A stretch of DNA of 64,000 nucleotides, taken from Bacteroidota bacterium (GTDB lineage Bacteria > Bacteroidota > Bacteroidia > Flavobacteriales > Weeksellaceae). Where the stretch lies: NCBI GenBank assembly GCA_018902795.1, contig JAHIQD010000004.1, forward strand, positions 1-64,000. Direction: 5' to 3'. Each line of letters begins with the position of its first letter. Position 1 is the first letter of the stretch. The notes under the pieces are model-generated. The model was not told where the DNA came from, searched no databases, and was given only the letters and a program-made list of their open reading frames with translations. Below, one piece after another: positions 30,746 to 38,414 of the stretch. The translations under genes and the position numbers were made by a program.

Positions 30746-32155
30746 TTATTCCGTTTTTTTCCTGTTGATAAACCAATAAACCGGTAATCCAAGTAAGATA
30801 AGGATAAATCCAGGCCAGGTGTACTGTGGCTTGAACCAGATAAGCAGGACGCAAAATGCACTTCCGATAAGCAGATACAATATTGGTGTTACAGGATAAA
30901 GCCAGGTTTTATAAGGTCGCTCGAGATCTGGTTTTTTGATTCTTAAATAGATTACCCCAAAAACGGTGATCATATAAAACAACACGATGACGAAGGAAAT
31001 CATATCGAGCAAATCTCCGTATTGCCCGCTGAGCGCAAGAACTGAAGCCCAAATCCCCTGCATCCAAAGTGATTTTTCGGGAACTTCGTTTTTGTTATTT
31101 TCGATCGCCTGTTTGAAAAACAGTCCGTCTTTTGCCATCGTCTGGAACACGCGCGCTCCGGCTAAAACCAATCCGTTGATGCAGCCAAAAGTAGAAATCA
31201 TAACTAAAACTGCCATAATCACCGTTCCGATATTTCCGAAAATGACTTCTGAAGCGGCCACTGCAGGACGGTTTTTGTCTGCAAATGCAATACCGTCACG
31301 ATCCAAAGCATTGAGATAGACGAAGTTTACCAGAAGATATAAAACCATTACCACGCTGGTTCCCAAAACCATTGCTTTCACAACATTTTTCTTCGGATTT
31401 TCAATTTCCCCGGAAACAAAAGTTACGTTTTCCCAGGCAACAGAACTGAAGACCGACCCCACCATCGCAGCTGCAATGCCGCCCAAAAGGGTGAGACTTC
31501 CAATGGATTTCCAGCCGGTTGGCAACAGATCGTTTCCTACTTCTTTCCCGAAATCCTGGAAGGCATTCCAACCAAAGCTCATGTTTGCGGCCCACTGTGA
31601 ATCTTTCACTAAAAGAAATCCGAAAACAATGATGCCGAGAAGTGCTATAATTTTGGACGTTGTAAAAACATTCTGCAGGAATTTACCGTTTTTCACCCCT
31701 TTTGTATTGATAAAGGTAAGCAGTAAGATAACGACAATCGCCAAAATCTGAACCCAGGTTATTTTGAAGCTTCCACTTTGGAAAATGGGTTGAGAATTGT
31801 TGAGCGCAGGAATCAAATAAGCTGTAAACTTTCCGAAAGCCATTGCTACTGCAGCGATGGTTCCGGTTTGTATCACCGTAAATAATCCCCAACCATAGAG
31901 AAAACCTGTCATTTTTCCGAAAATTTCAGTCATGTAGGTATATTGTCCTCCGGCTTTTGGAAACATTGAAGAAAGTTCTCCGTAAGAAATTGCAGCCGCA
32001 ACCGTCATGATTCCCGTAATAATCCACACTGCAATCAGCCAGTACCCAGATCCGAGATTCCGCATCATATCGGAACTTACTATGAATATTCCGCTACCAA
32101 TCATAGAGCCCATTACGAGCATTGTGGAATCCCACAGTTTGAGTTTTTTCTTCAT
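30746..32155 (-). CDS. APC-superfamily amino acid permease
   Basis: 469 residues with about 12 membrane helices. The APC signature GSMIGSGIFIV lies in helix 1 and GGQYTYMTEIFGKMTGFLYG in helix 3 with its neighbours. The conserved NPKKN cytoplasmic loop (SGEIENPKKNVVKAM) and helix 8 GLVLAGARVFQTMAKDG follow. It imports an amino acid or exchanges one for another with proton or substrate coupling; the substrate cannot be read from sequence. It stands alone, with a dispersed repeat downstream. Confidence 0.93.
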   Translation of the reverse strand: MKKKLKLWDSTMLVMGSMIGSGIFIVSSDMMRNLGSGYWLIAVWIITGIMTVAAAISYGELSSMFPKAGGQYTYMTEIFGKMTGFLYGWGLFTVIQTGTIAAVAMAFGKFTAYLIPALNNSQPIFQSGSFKITWVQILAIVVILLLTFINTKGVKNGKFLQNVFTTSKIIALLGIIVFGFLLVKDSQWAANMSFGWNAFQDFGKEVGNDLLPTGWKSIGSLTLLGGIAAAMVGSVFSSVAWENVTFVSGEIENPKKNVVKAMVLGTSVVMVLYLLVNFVYLNALDRDGIAFADKNRPAVAASEVIFGNIGTVIMAVLVMISTFGCINGLVLAGARVFQTMAKDGLFFKQAIENNKNEVPEKSLWMQGIWASVLALSGQYGDLLDMISFVIVLFYMITVFGVIYLRIKKPDLERPYKTWLYPVTPILYLLIGSAFCVLLIWFKPQYTWPGFILILLGLPVYWFINRKKTE

Positions 32156-32325
32156 AAAAATTAGTTTTCAATTTCTAGCTTTAGAGTACTGTTACTTTTC
32201 CGTATTCAAATTTGAAAGCCGTAAATATATTAATTTTATGTAATGATTTTTACTTTTAATTGAGACTAATTGATGGTTTTTATTCAAAATTTAGTTTTAT
32301 AAAAATTTGAATGAAAAATATTTAT

Positions 32326-32333
32326 TATTTTTG
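32326..32333 (+). promoter_or_regulatory. TAnnTTTG -7 element of the DUF4920 gene
   Basis: TATTTTTG, with a TTTG 16 bases upstream (32306-32309). It ends 15 bases before ATG 32349, which supports that start over the longer frame from 32307. Confidence 0.55.
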
Positions 32334-32348
32334 TGGAAATTAAAAAAA

Positions 32349-32852
32349 ATGAAAAAATTATCTGTTTTATTAACTATTGCATTTTCTACTGTGCTTTTTG
32401 CCCAGGAAACAGAAAAAAAATCAGGTCCGCCTGCAGGAAATGCTTTGGTTGGTGATGTTTATGGTGCCCAGGTTTCTGTGAAAGCTGAAAAGACTGCCAT
32501 TTCTCCAAAGAATTTAGAGAAGAAATTAAAAAAGTCAAAAAAAGTTGAAAACATAGCTGTGAAAGGCAAAGTAACAGATGTTTGCGATAAAAAAGGATGT
32601 TGGTTAACCGTGGAAACAGAAAATAACGATAAGTTTTTTGTAAAAATGAAAGACTATGCGTTCTTCGTCCCTACCGCTCTGATTGGTAAAAATGTAGTAT
32701 TGGAAGGCAACGCAGAAACAAAAGTAATTTCTGTAGACGAGCAGAAACATTATGCAGAAGATGCGAAGAAATCTCAGGCAGAGATTGATGCCATTACCAA
32801 ACCTCAGGAAGAAATCAGGTTTATGGCTTCAGGAATTAAGGTAGTTGATTAA
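32349..32852 (+). CDS. DUF4920 exported protein
   Basis: 167 residues. The signal ends TVLFAQ. The mature part carries the DUF4920 core, a predicted OB-like fold: VKGKVTDVCDKKGCWLTV with a conserved CDKKGC pair of cysteines, then FFVKMKDYAFFVPTALIGK. The cysteines could bind metal or form a disulfide. Function unknown; it acts outside the cytoplasm. ATG 32349 starts the signal peptide. Confidence 0.85.
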   Translation: MKKLSVLLTIAFSTVLFAQETEKKSGPPAGNALVGDVYGAQVSVKAEKTAISPKNLEKKLKKSKKVENIAVKGKVTDVCDKKGCWLTVETENNDKFFVKMKDYAFFVPTALIGKNVVLEGNAETKVISVDEQKHYAEDAKKSQAEIDAITKPQEEIRFMASGIKVVD

Positions 32853-32876
32853 TTATCAATCACATAAAGAAAAAAA

Positions 32877-32904
32877 AGCGAAGCCTTCGGACTTCGCTTT
32901 TTTT
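32877..32904 (+). terminator. terminator of the DUF4920 gene
   Basis: AGCGAAG pairs with CTTCGCT, flanked by A-run and T-run, so it can act in both directions for the convergent peptidase gene. Confidence 0.88.
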
Positions 32905-34009
32905 ATTCAATTTTAAAATCTACTTCCGCATCCAGTTTTGGAAATTTCCTTTCAGAAATAAATGTTTTTCCCGTACAGTCGATTTCTTTCCAGCCTTTCT
33001 TTCTGCCAACATCTCCTACTTCCATCACAACTGGGACAAAGGAAATTTCATCCTCACCTTCCACAATCTCCTCTTTAAACTGAACGGCAATATCCAGAAT
33101 GCATTCAAAATCCGTATTGAGTTTTACATTTCTGTAAATAACATCGTAATGACTTTCTCTGTTTTCAGGAATTTGCTGATACAGTTCCCAGTTTTCATTA
33201 GAACCTTTGAGTTCTGAGATCGCTTTCAAACCTTCATACAAAGCCAAAGCATAAAACTTCCTTGTTCCTTCTCTTTTATAATCGTTTGTAAAATGTCCTC
33301 CTTCATACAAGATGGTCGGGATTCCCATTTTCGTGAAATTATCGCCGGTTGATGTAGGATAAAACTCGTCCGAATATCTCGCAATCTGGTTCGGAAGCGC
33401 ATTTTTCAAATTTTCATAAATCTTTGCAATAACCGCCATCGCTTTTTTTCGGGTTTCGGTAATTTCTCTTTCATGATTTACAGAAGGAGCTAAAAATGAA
33501 AGCGTTGCCGGATGTTCGCCGTCAGTTGTGAAAATTGTTCTTTGTTCGTGAAGATTCATTCCGTAGCTGTAATTACCGTTTTCTGCAATATTTTTAAGAA
33601 TAGGGAATTCTTTACTGGAAAGTTTAAGAAAATCCCGGTTCATATCGATATCCAGCGCATTTCTTCTGCTCCATTTTTCCGAACCGTCCGGATTCAGCAT
33701 AAAAATAAAATCAAGTGTAATATCTGAAAACAGATCTTCTTTTAATTTCGGCTGATGCTTAAAAACTTCCATTAAATCGAGCATTGCGTGCGTCGCGTTG
33801 GATTCATTACCGTGCATTTGCGACCAGGCCAAAACTCTTGTATTACCATTTCCTAAGGTCATTTTAAAAATAGGTTTTTCTAAAAATGATTTACCAATCT
33901 CAGTGATACAGTCGCTGTAATTCGCCTGTAGGTAAAAAAATAATTTTTCCGGGGAAATATAGCGGTTTGGGAAAGCAGGGTTTTTTCGGTAGATGAAATT
34001 TTCAGGCAT
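32903..34009 (-). CDS. M14-family zinc carboxypeptidase
   Basis: 368 residues. The zinc site is QMHGNES (H66, E69) and a later histidine in GMNLHEQRT. The substrate-binding arginine lies in NPDGSEKWSRRNALDIDMNR, a typical M14 segment. The general-base glutamate is in TILYEGGHFTNDY. No signal peptide is evident, so it is probably cytoplasmic. Specificity unknown; related Bacteroidota proteins are annotated as peptidase M14. Confidence 0.9.
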   Translation of the reverse strand: MPENFIYRKNPAFPNRYISPEKLFFYLQANYSDCITEIGKSFLEKPIFKMTLGNGNTRVLAWSQMHGNESNATHAMLDLMEVFKHQPKLKEDLFSDITLDFIFMLNPDGSEKWSRRNALDIDMNRDFLKLSSKEFPILKNIAENGNYSYGMNLHEQRTIFTTDGEHPATLSFLAPSVNHEREITETRKKAMAVIAKIYENLKNALPNQIARYSDEFYPTSTGDNFTKMGIPTILYEGGHFTNDYKREGTRKFYALALYEGLKAISELKGSNENWELYQQIPENRESHYDVIYRNVKLNTDFECILDIAVQFKEEIVEGEDEISFVPVVMEVGDVGRKKGWKEIDCTGKTFISERKFPKLDAEVDFKIE

Positions 34010-34334
34010 TGGTCAACATTTTACATTTTTCAAATTTAATTTTTTTTGGCGGGATTTTAAAATTAACTTTTGTAAATTAATTAAACAAGTCAAAATGTCA
34101 GTTTGTCTGTTGGTAAAATTGTGGATTGCATAATTCTTAACTAAAATTTATAACTAACTTAAAAACAGCATTTAATTACATTTACATCAATTAAATTTTT
34201 AAATATACTTGAACCCATAAACACTGTTGAAAACTCTATTTGTAGGAAAGTAATATAAACATGCGTGCTCTGCTTGTCTTAGTTAAATTAAAATAAGTTA
34301 CAATTGTAAATTAATCTAAAAATGATTAATTCTG
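34010..34334. other. 325-bp AT-rich intergenic region
   Basis: It separates two divergently transcribed genes (M14 peptidase and TerC). No reading frame, strong hairpin or repeat is seen beyond general A/T richness. Confidence 0.5.
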
Positions 34335-34342
34335 TATATTTG
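34335..34342 (+). promoter_or_regulatory. TAnnTTTG -7 element of the TerC gene
   Basis: TATATTTG ends 15 bases before ATG 34358. Because the element lies within a longer in-frame reading (from 34322), it argues for the downstream start. Confidence 0.65.
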
Positions 34343-34357
34343 CCAATATTTTATAAG

Positions 34358-35449
34358 ATGACAAACGAGACAATTTTCCTACTTGGATTTTTACTATTTA
34401 TCTTTTTTATCCTCGCTTTGGATTTAGGGTTATTAAAGAAAAAATCCGACACTATTTCGATGAAACAGGCAGGCCTGATGAGCTTTTTTGTAGTTGCACT
34501 GTCCATGTGCTTTTACTTTGTGCTTATTTCATACGGTCACCTACTCCATGGCATTGACAGTATGGAAAAACTGCAACAGGTCATTACTTCGCATCATCAT
34601 GCCGTAAAAGTCATTCCGAACGATCTTGAAAACAGTATCCAGTTATATAACCAGAATTTAGGTTTAGAATATCTGACGGGCTACGTCGTGGAATATGCTC
34701 TCTCTGTGGACAATATCTTTGTGATGGTCCTCATATTCGGTGCATTTGGGGTAGCGCAGAAAAACTATCACCGTGTGCTGTTTTGGGGCATTCTGGGCGC
34801 TATTGTGATGCGCTTTATCTTTATATTTGTAGGAGCAGCACTTATTGCGAAGTTCAGCTGGATCATGTATGTATTTGGGGCATTTTTGGTGTTTACCGGA
34901 ATAAAAATGTTCTTCGATAAAGACGGCGACGAAAAGATTGATACCAAAAATCACCCTGTAGTAAAGTTTGCCAAACGCTTTTTTAAGGTACACGACCATT
35001 TCGTAGGAAATAAATTTTTCGTCACCATTGAAGGCGTTAAAAAAATCACCCCGCTTTTTCTGGTACTCCTTATTATAGAAGCTACCGATTTAATCTTTGC
35101 CGTAGACAGTATACCTGCAATATTCTCAGTAACGAAAGATGCGTACATCGTATTTTTCTCCAATATTTTTGCCATCATCGGTTTGCGTTCCATGTTCTTT
35201 TTACTGGCAGGTATTATCGACAAATTCCGTTTTCTGAAAATAGGTTTATCAGTTCTTTTGACGTTTATCGGTTTAAAGATGCTTTTCCATATTTATCTTG
35301 AACAGCTGGGCTTTACAACCACTCATTCCTTACTTATTATTGTGGGTATTTTAGGACTTAGTATCTTCTTCTCCTTAATTTTCCCGGAAAATAAAATAGA
35401 GAGAAAATTAAAAGTAAACCCTGAAAACGAAGATAATTTACATCGATAA
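34358..35449 (+). CDS. TerC-family integral membrane protein
   Basis: 363 residues with about nine membrane helices. The TerC signature is EYALSVDNIFVMVLIFGAFG, followed by GALIGA-like RFIFIFVGAALIAKFSW. The second half has LFLVLLIIEATDLIFAVDS and AIIGLRSMFFLL. Acidic residues in the VDN and EATD helices suggest metal-ion transport; the family is linked to manganese export and tellurium resistance. The Alx/TerC type is found alone in many genomes, as here. Start chosen by promoter position. Confidence 0.93.
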   Translation: MTNETIFLLGFLLFIFFILALDLGLLKKKSDTISMKQAGLMSFFVVALSMCFYFVLISYGHLLHGIDSMEKLQQVITSHHHAVKVIPNDLENSIQLYNQNLGLEYLTGYVVEYALSVDNIFVMVLIFGAFGVAQKNYHRVLFWGILGAIVMRFIFIFVGAALIAKFSWIMYVFGAFLVFTGIKMFFDKDGDEKIDTKNHPVVKFAKRFFKVHDHFVGNKFFVTIEGVKKITPLFLVLLIIEATDLIFAVDSIPAIFSVTKDAYIVFFSNIFAIIGLRSMFFLLAGIIDKFRFLKIGLSVLLTFIGLKMLFHIYLEQLGFTTTHSLLIIVGILGLSIFFSLIFPENKIERKLKVNPENEDNLHR

Positions 35450-35479
35450 TTTAACATTGTATTCAACAAATATCCTTAA

Positions 35480-35503
35480 AACCAACGCTTTATGCGTTGG
35501 TTT
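35480..35503 (+). terminator. TerC gene terminator
   Basis: AACCAACGC pairs with GCGTTGGTT across TTTAT. The following T-run is interrupted, so strength is uncertain. Confidence 0.65.
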
Positions 35504-35580
35504 ACTTTTGTATATATAATAGTTTTAATTTTGTTTACTTTTGTATTTTATATTTGTAAAATTATTATTTACATTTGTAA
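35501..35580 (+). promoter_or_regulatory. three spaced TTTACnTTTGTA repeats before the XRE gene
   Basis: TTTACTTTTGTAT at 35501 and 35534 and TTTACATTTGTAA at 35568 are spaced 33 and 34 bases, about three helical turns. Each contains a TAnnTTTG element, so repressor and polymerase would compete. A further TATATTTG at 35549 is the best -7 element for the gene at 35583. Autoregulation by the XRE protein is inferred. Confidence 0.55.
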
Positions 35581-35582
35581 TT

Positions 35583-36095
35583 ATGAATTTAAACGAAAGA
35601 ATTTCAAAAATCATAGAATATTCAGAACTTTCCTCTTCTGAATTTGCTGATGAGATTGATGTGCAGCGTTCGAACATTTCACACATCACCTCGGGAAGAA
35701 ATAAACCTTCCCTGGATTTTCTCATCAAGATAAAAGACCGTTTTCCAGAAATACAATGGGATTGGTTAATTATTGGTGATGGCGAAATGTTGAAAACTGC
35801 AGAACCGGAAGAAATTCCCGAAAAGCAAAAGACAACTTCCCTGCCCGATTTATTCTCCTTAATTGACGATGATAATTTTGGAATTACGGAAAGCGAAGAT
35901 AAACTGAAAAAAGATCTTCCGCGAGAATCGGAAATTTACGTACCAATTCCAGAAAAAGAAAAAATATCCGATTCTCAGCGATTAGAGGTTCAGGAAAGTA
36001 AAACAGAAACTCAACCAGCTGAAAATCAGAAGAATAAAATAAAAAGGATTGTCATGTTTTACGAAAACGGAAAATTTGAAAGTTTTGAGCCTTAA
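35583..36095 (+). CDS. XRE-type helix-turn-helix protein
   Basis: 170 residues from ATG 35583. The N-terminal ~65 residues form a phage-repressor-like HTH: LNERISKIIEYSELSSSEFA, then DVQRSNISHITSGRNKPSLD. After IGDGEML comes a long acidic, proline- and lysine-rich tail without a recognised domain, ending IKRIVMFYENGKFESFEP. That terminal strand is a recurring end in Flavobacteriia HTH proteins. Three operator-like repeats precede the gene and the degenerate AAA ATPase gene follows 135 bp later on the same strand. Confidence 0.9.
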   Translation: MNLNERISKIIEYSELSSSEFADEIDVQRSNISHITSGRNKPSLDFLIKIKDRFPEIQWDWLIIGDGEMLKTAEPEEIPEKQKTTSLPDLFSLIDDDNFGITESEDKLKKDLPRESEIYVPIPEKEKISDSQRLEVQESKTETQPAENQKNKIKRIVMFYENGKFESFEP

Positions 36096-36230
36096 AAATG
36101 GAATTTTGATTTATATTAGAATTCCTAATACAAATTAATTGTGATTCCTGATTTAAATTCTCATTTATAATACCAAAGTTCCGATTCAGCATAATTTTTG
36201 TAGATTTAATGATACACAAAAATATATTGT

Positions 36231-37586
36231 ATGAAACTTGCCGCACTTGCAAAGGAACTTAAAATATCATCAGAAAGTTTTATCAAATTTATTCAGGATT
36301 TTGATCTGGAACTTTCGGAATGTATTACCACAGGTTTTGATGTTAAAAAAGATTTTGAGAAATTTGCCAGAGAAAATATTGCCTTTTTAAAGAAATACGA
36401 AACTGATCTAGAACAAAATAAATCTATTGAAGATATTGCAGGAAATATCCACCAGCCTACCGATAAAGTTGCCGGGGTTATTGAAGCAGATAAAGGCAAA
36501 CTTTTCGATAACGGAATGTACAAATCCTCCGTTTCAAGTTTTGGGATTGATCATAAATTGGGAGGAAATTACCAATTCGTATATAACTATTTCGGAAAGA
36601 AAACAAGTTTGGCAGAACGGGATTTTATTGGATACCGCGATCTTTTTTTCTTTATTTCTAAAACCTTAGATCCATTTATCAATCTTACTCCGCTCACCGA
36701 TTGGGGAATTAATAAACCTGCTGGGATTATTCTTTACGGTCCTCCGGGCAGCGGGAAAATATTCTGGGCCACAAAAATTGCTGAAATTGTTGGATATCAG
36801 TTTAAAGAAGTGAAGAAATATTACTTCGGAACTTCCTTTGTAGATGGGAACAAAACCAGTTTCAACGATTTTTTAGTTCAGATGATGAAAGAAAAAAAGG
36901 TTCTTCTTTTTATGGAAGACTTCGATGACATCATGAGTGAAAGAAGTGAAGCAAAATCTGTTTCTTCCTGTGACGAAGAAACCAAAGAAATGGTGCTGCA
37001 TTATATTGATCATTTTGAACAGGAGGAGCTGTTGATGGTAGGTTCAGCTACTTCGGTAGTTGAAATTGACAGGGAACTTCTCGCGCCCGGAAGGTTTGAT
37101 GTGATGATTCCTATTTTCCCTCCAAATGTACGGGAACGTTCAGAAATGATTTTGTATTACATGACAGAAAATCTCACCAAAGATGCTCTACTAATGAAGA
37201 TTTTAGTGAAAAATAATGCAGATCATCTTCCGTTCTGGGAGGAAATTTCTTCAAAAATGAAAGTCTTTTCAAATACGATGATTATTGATTTTACCCAAAG
37301 TCTCAAAAAACGAATCCGAAGCCGTTACTTAAAAAATAGTTCAGAAGATATTAAAATAGAAGGTAAACTTTTGGAATCCGCTTTACGGGAAGCATCAACC
37401 AAACTTACGGAAGAATATCTGAACCAGGTGGCTGACTTTATACAAGATGTATCGGTAAATAATTACGATGATTTCCCAAAAAGACTGGCCGCTTTGAAAG
37501 ATGAACTTGAAAACTACAAAGTTGTAGAAGCACCGGTAAAAGCAATTGGGTTTACGCATAACGAAGACCACGGAAAACCGAAGTAA
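36231..37586 (+). CDS. AAA-family ATPase with altered Walker motifs and IF2N-like N-terminus
   Basis: 451 residues. The first ~55 residues (KLAALAKELKISSESFIKFI) resemble the small IF2 N-terminal helical domain. The AAA domain covers about 130-350. Walker A is GPPGSGKI (170-177): the residue after the lysine, normally T or S for Mg2+, is isoleucine. Walker B reads LLFMEDFDD, so the usual D-E pair is E229-D230. Sensor 1 is VGSATS with serine for asparagine. The GRFD box (287-290) is kept. ATP binding or hydrolysis may be weakened. The C-terminal helices are unassigned. Role unknown. Confidence 0.88.
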   Translation: MKLAALAKELKISSESFIKFIQDFDLELSECITTGFDVKKDFEKFARENIAFLKKYETDLEQNKSIEDIAGNIHQPTDKVAGVIEADKGKLFDNGMYKSSVSSFGIDHKLGGNYQFVYNYFGKKTSLAERDFIGYRDLFFFISKTLDPFINLTPLTDWGINKPAGIILYGPPGSGKIFWATKIAEIVGYQFKEVKKYYFGTSFVDGNKTSFNDFLVQMMKEKKVLLFMEDFDDIMSERSEAKSVSSCDEETKEMVLHYIDHFEQEELLMVGSATSVVEIDRELLAPGRFDVMIPIFPPNVRERSEMILYYMTENLTKDALLMKILVKNNADHLPFWEEISSKMKVFSNTMIIDFTQSLKKRIRSRYLKNSSEDIKIEGKLLESALREASTKLTEEYLNQVADFIQDVSVNNYDDFPKRLAALKDELENYKVVEAPVKAIGFTHNEDHGKPK

Positions 37587-37622
37587 AATTCAGATTCGAT
37601 CACCTAATCAGCCTTCAACTTC

Positions 37623-37808
37623 TTATTTTTTACTTTTTTTAGGAACCTTTAAACCTGATTCTTCAGCTTCGGAAATACCAATTGCCAGCGCCTGTTTTTT
37701 GTCAGTAACTTTTTCACCTGATGAAGATTTCAGTTCGCCCTCTTTAAATTCGTGCATCACTTTACCAATTTTTTCACTTGCTTTAGTGGAATACTTTTTC
37801 GTTGCCAT
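37623..37808 (-). CDS. small basic DUF6496-like protein
   Basis: 61 residues from ATG 37808; frame further upstream has non-coding character. The sequence MATKKYSTKASEKIGKVMHE followed by KEGELKSSSGEKVTDKKQAL is a pattern found in DUF6496 and similar small lysine-rich proteins. It is hydrophilic, basic at both ends, and may bind nucleic acid, which is only inferred from composition. It ends convergent with the AAA gene. Confidence 0.75.
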   Translation of the reverse strand: MATKKYSTKASEKIGKVMHEFKEGELKSSSGEKVTDKKQALAIGISEAEESGLKVPKKSKK

Positions 37809-37825
37809 CTTGATAATTTTTGTAG

Positions 37826-38293
37826 TTATACTGGTAATGAAACTCCGATTTCGTAAACGTGGGCATGTTTCAAATATTTGCATCTTTCTCTGGAAGTTAC
37901 AGATTCAAAATGATCATTTTTCAATACGATAATGGGATCTTCAGCAATTTCAATTTCAGCATTTGAGATATATTTCTCTTCGGGGCTCAGCCGGTCGGCT
38001 TTAGCTTTAAGTTTCTGAAGATCATCAGCATAATGTCTGAATCCGGAATCTGAAGAATGAATGAATTTATAATCTGGCCCGGCTTCCACAAAGAAATGGA
38101 GTTTTTTTTCAATGAGTCCGCCTGCGGTCGTAATTTGGGGATTATCATTCCCGTCAGTAAAACCCACTTCCACCACTTCACCTCCGTTTTCTTCAGCGTA
38201 GCGCTCTGCATCGCCGAATTTCGCAAAACCAGTCAGTACTTTCCTGTGATCTAACCGGTAACTGCATAATTTTTCTGAATTAAAAGTTTCCAT
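37826..38293 (-). CDS. hypothetical soluble protein
   Basis: 155 residues from ATG 38293; sixteen codons further upstream are hydrophobic and AT-rich and were left out. It is a mixed alpha/beta protein with an LTGFAKFGDAERYAEENGGE start, ITTAGGLIEKKLHFFVEAGP in the middle and C-terminal YEIGVSLPV. No signal or membrane segment and no family recognised. The gene is 17 bp upstream of the DUF6496-like gene and both read leftward, so they form a pair. Confidence 0.72.
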   Translation of the reverse strand: METFNSEKLCSYRLDHRKVLTGFAKFGDAERYAEENGGEVVEVGFTDGNDNPQITTAGGLIEKKLHFFVEAGPDYKFIHSSDSGFRHYADDLQKLKAKADRLSPEEKYISNAEIEIAEDPIIVLKNDHFESVTSRERCKYLKHAHVYEIGVSLPV

Positions 38294-38385
38294 TTGATGA
38301 TTTTTAGTTATTTTATAAAATAGCAACAATTTTATTACCAATAATACTATTTGCGGAAAGATTAACGCTATTTTAAGAATTTTGC

Positions 38386-38393
38386 TATCTTTG
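38386..38393 (+). promoter_or_regulatory. TAnnTTTG -7 element of the dipeptidyl peptidase gene
   Basis: TATCTTTG matches the consensus and lies 21 bases before the ATG. Confidence 0.6.
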
Positions 38394-38414
38394 AGATCTT
38401 ATCAAATTTAATTC

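Noticed and set aside
34322..34357. Longer N-terminus of TerC
   Set aside because: The extra 12 codons contain the TATATTTG promoter element; the ATG at 34358 is preferred.
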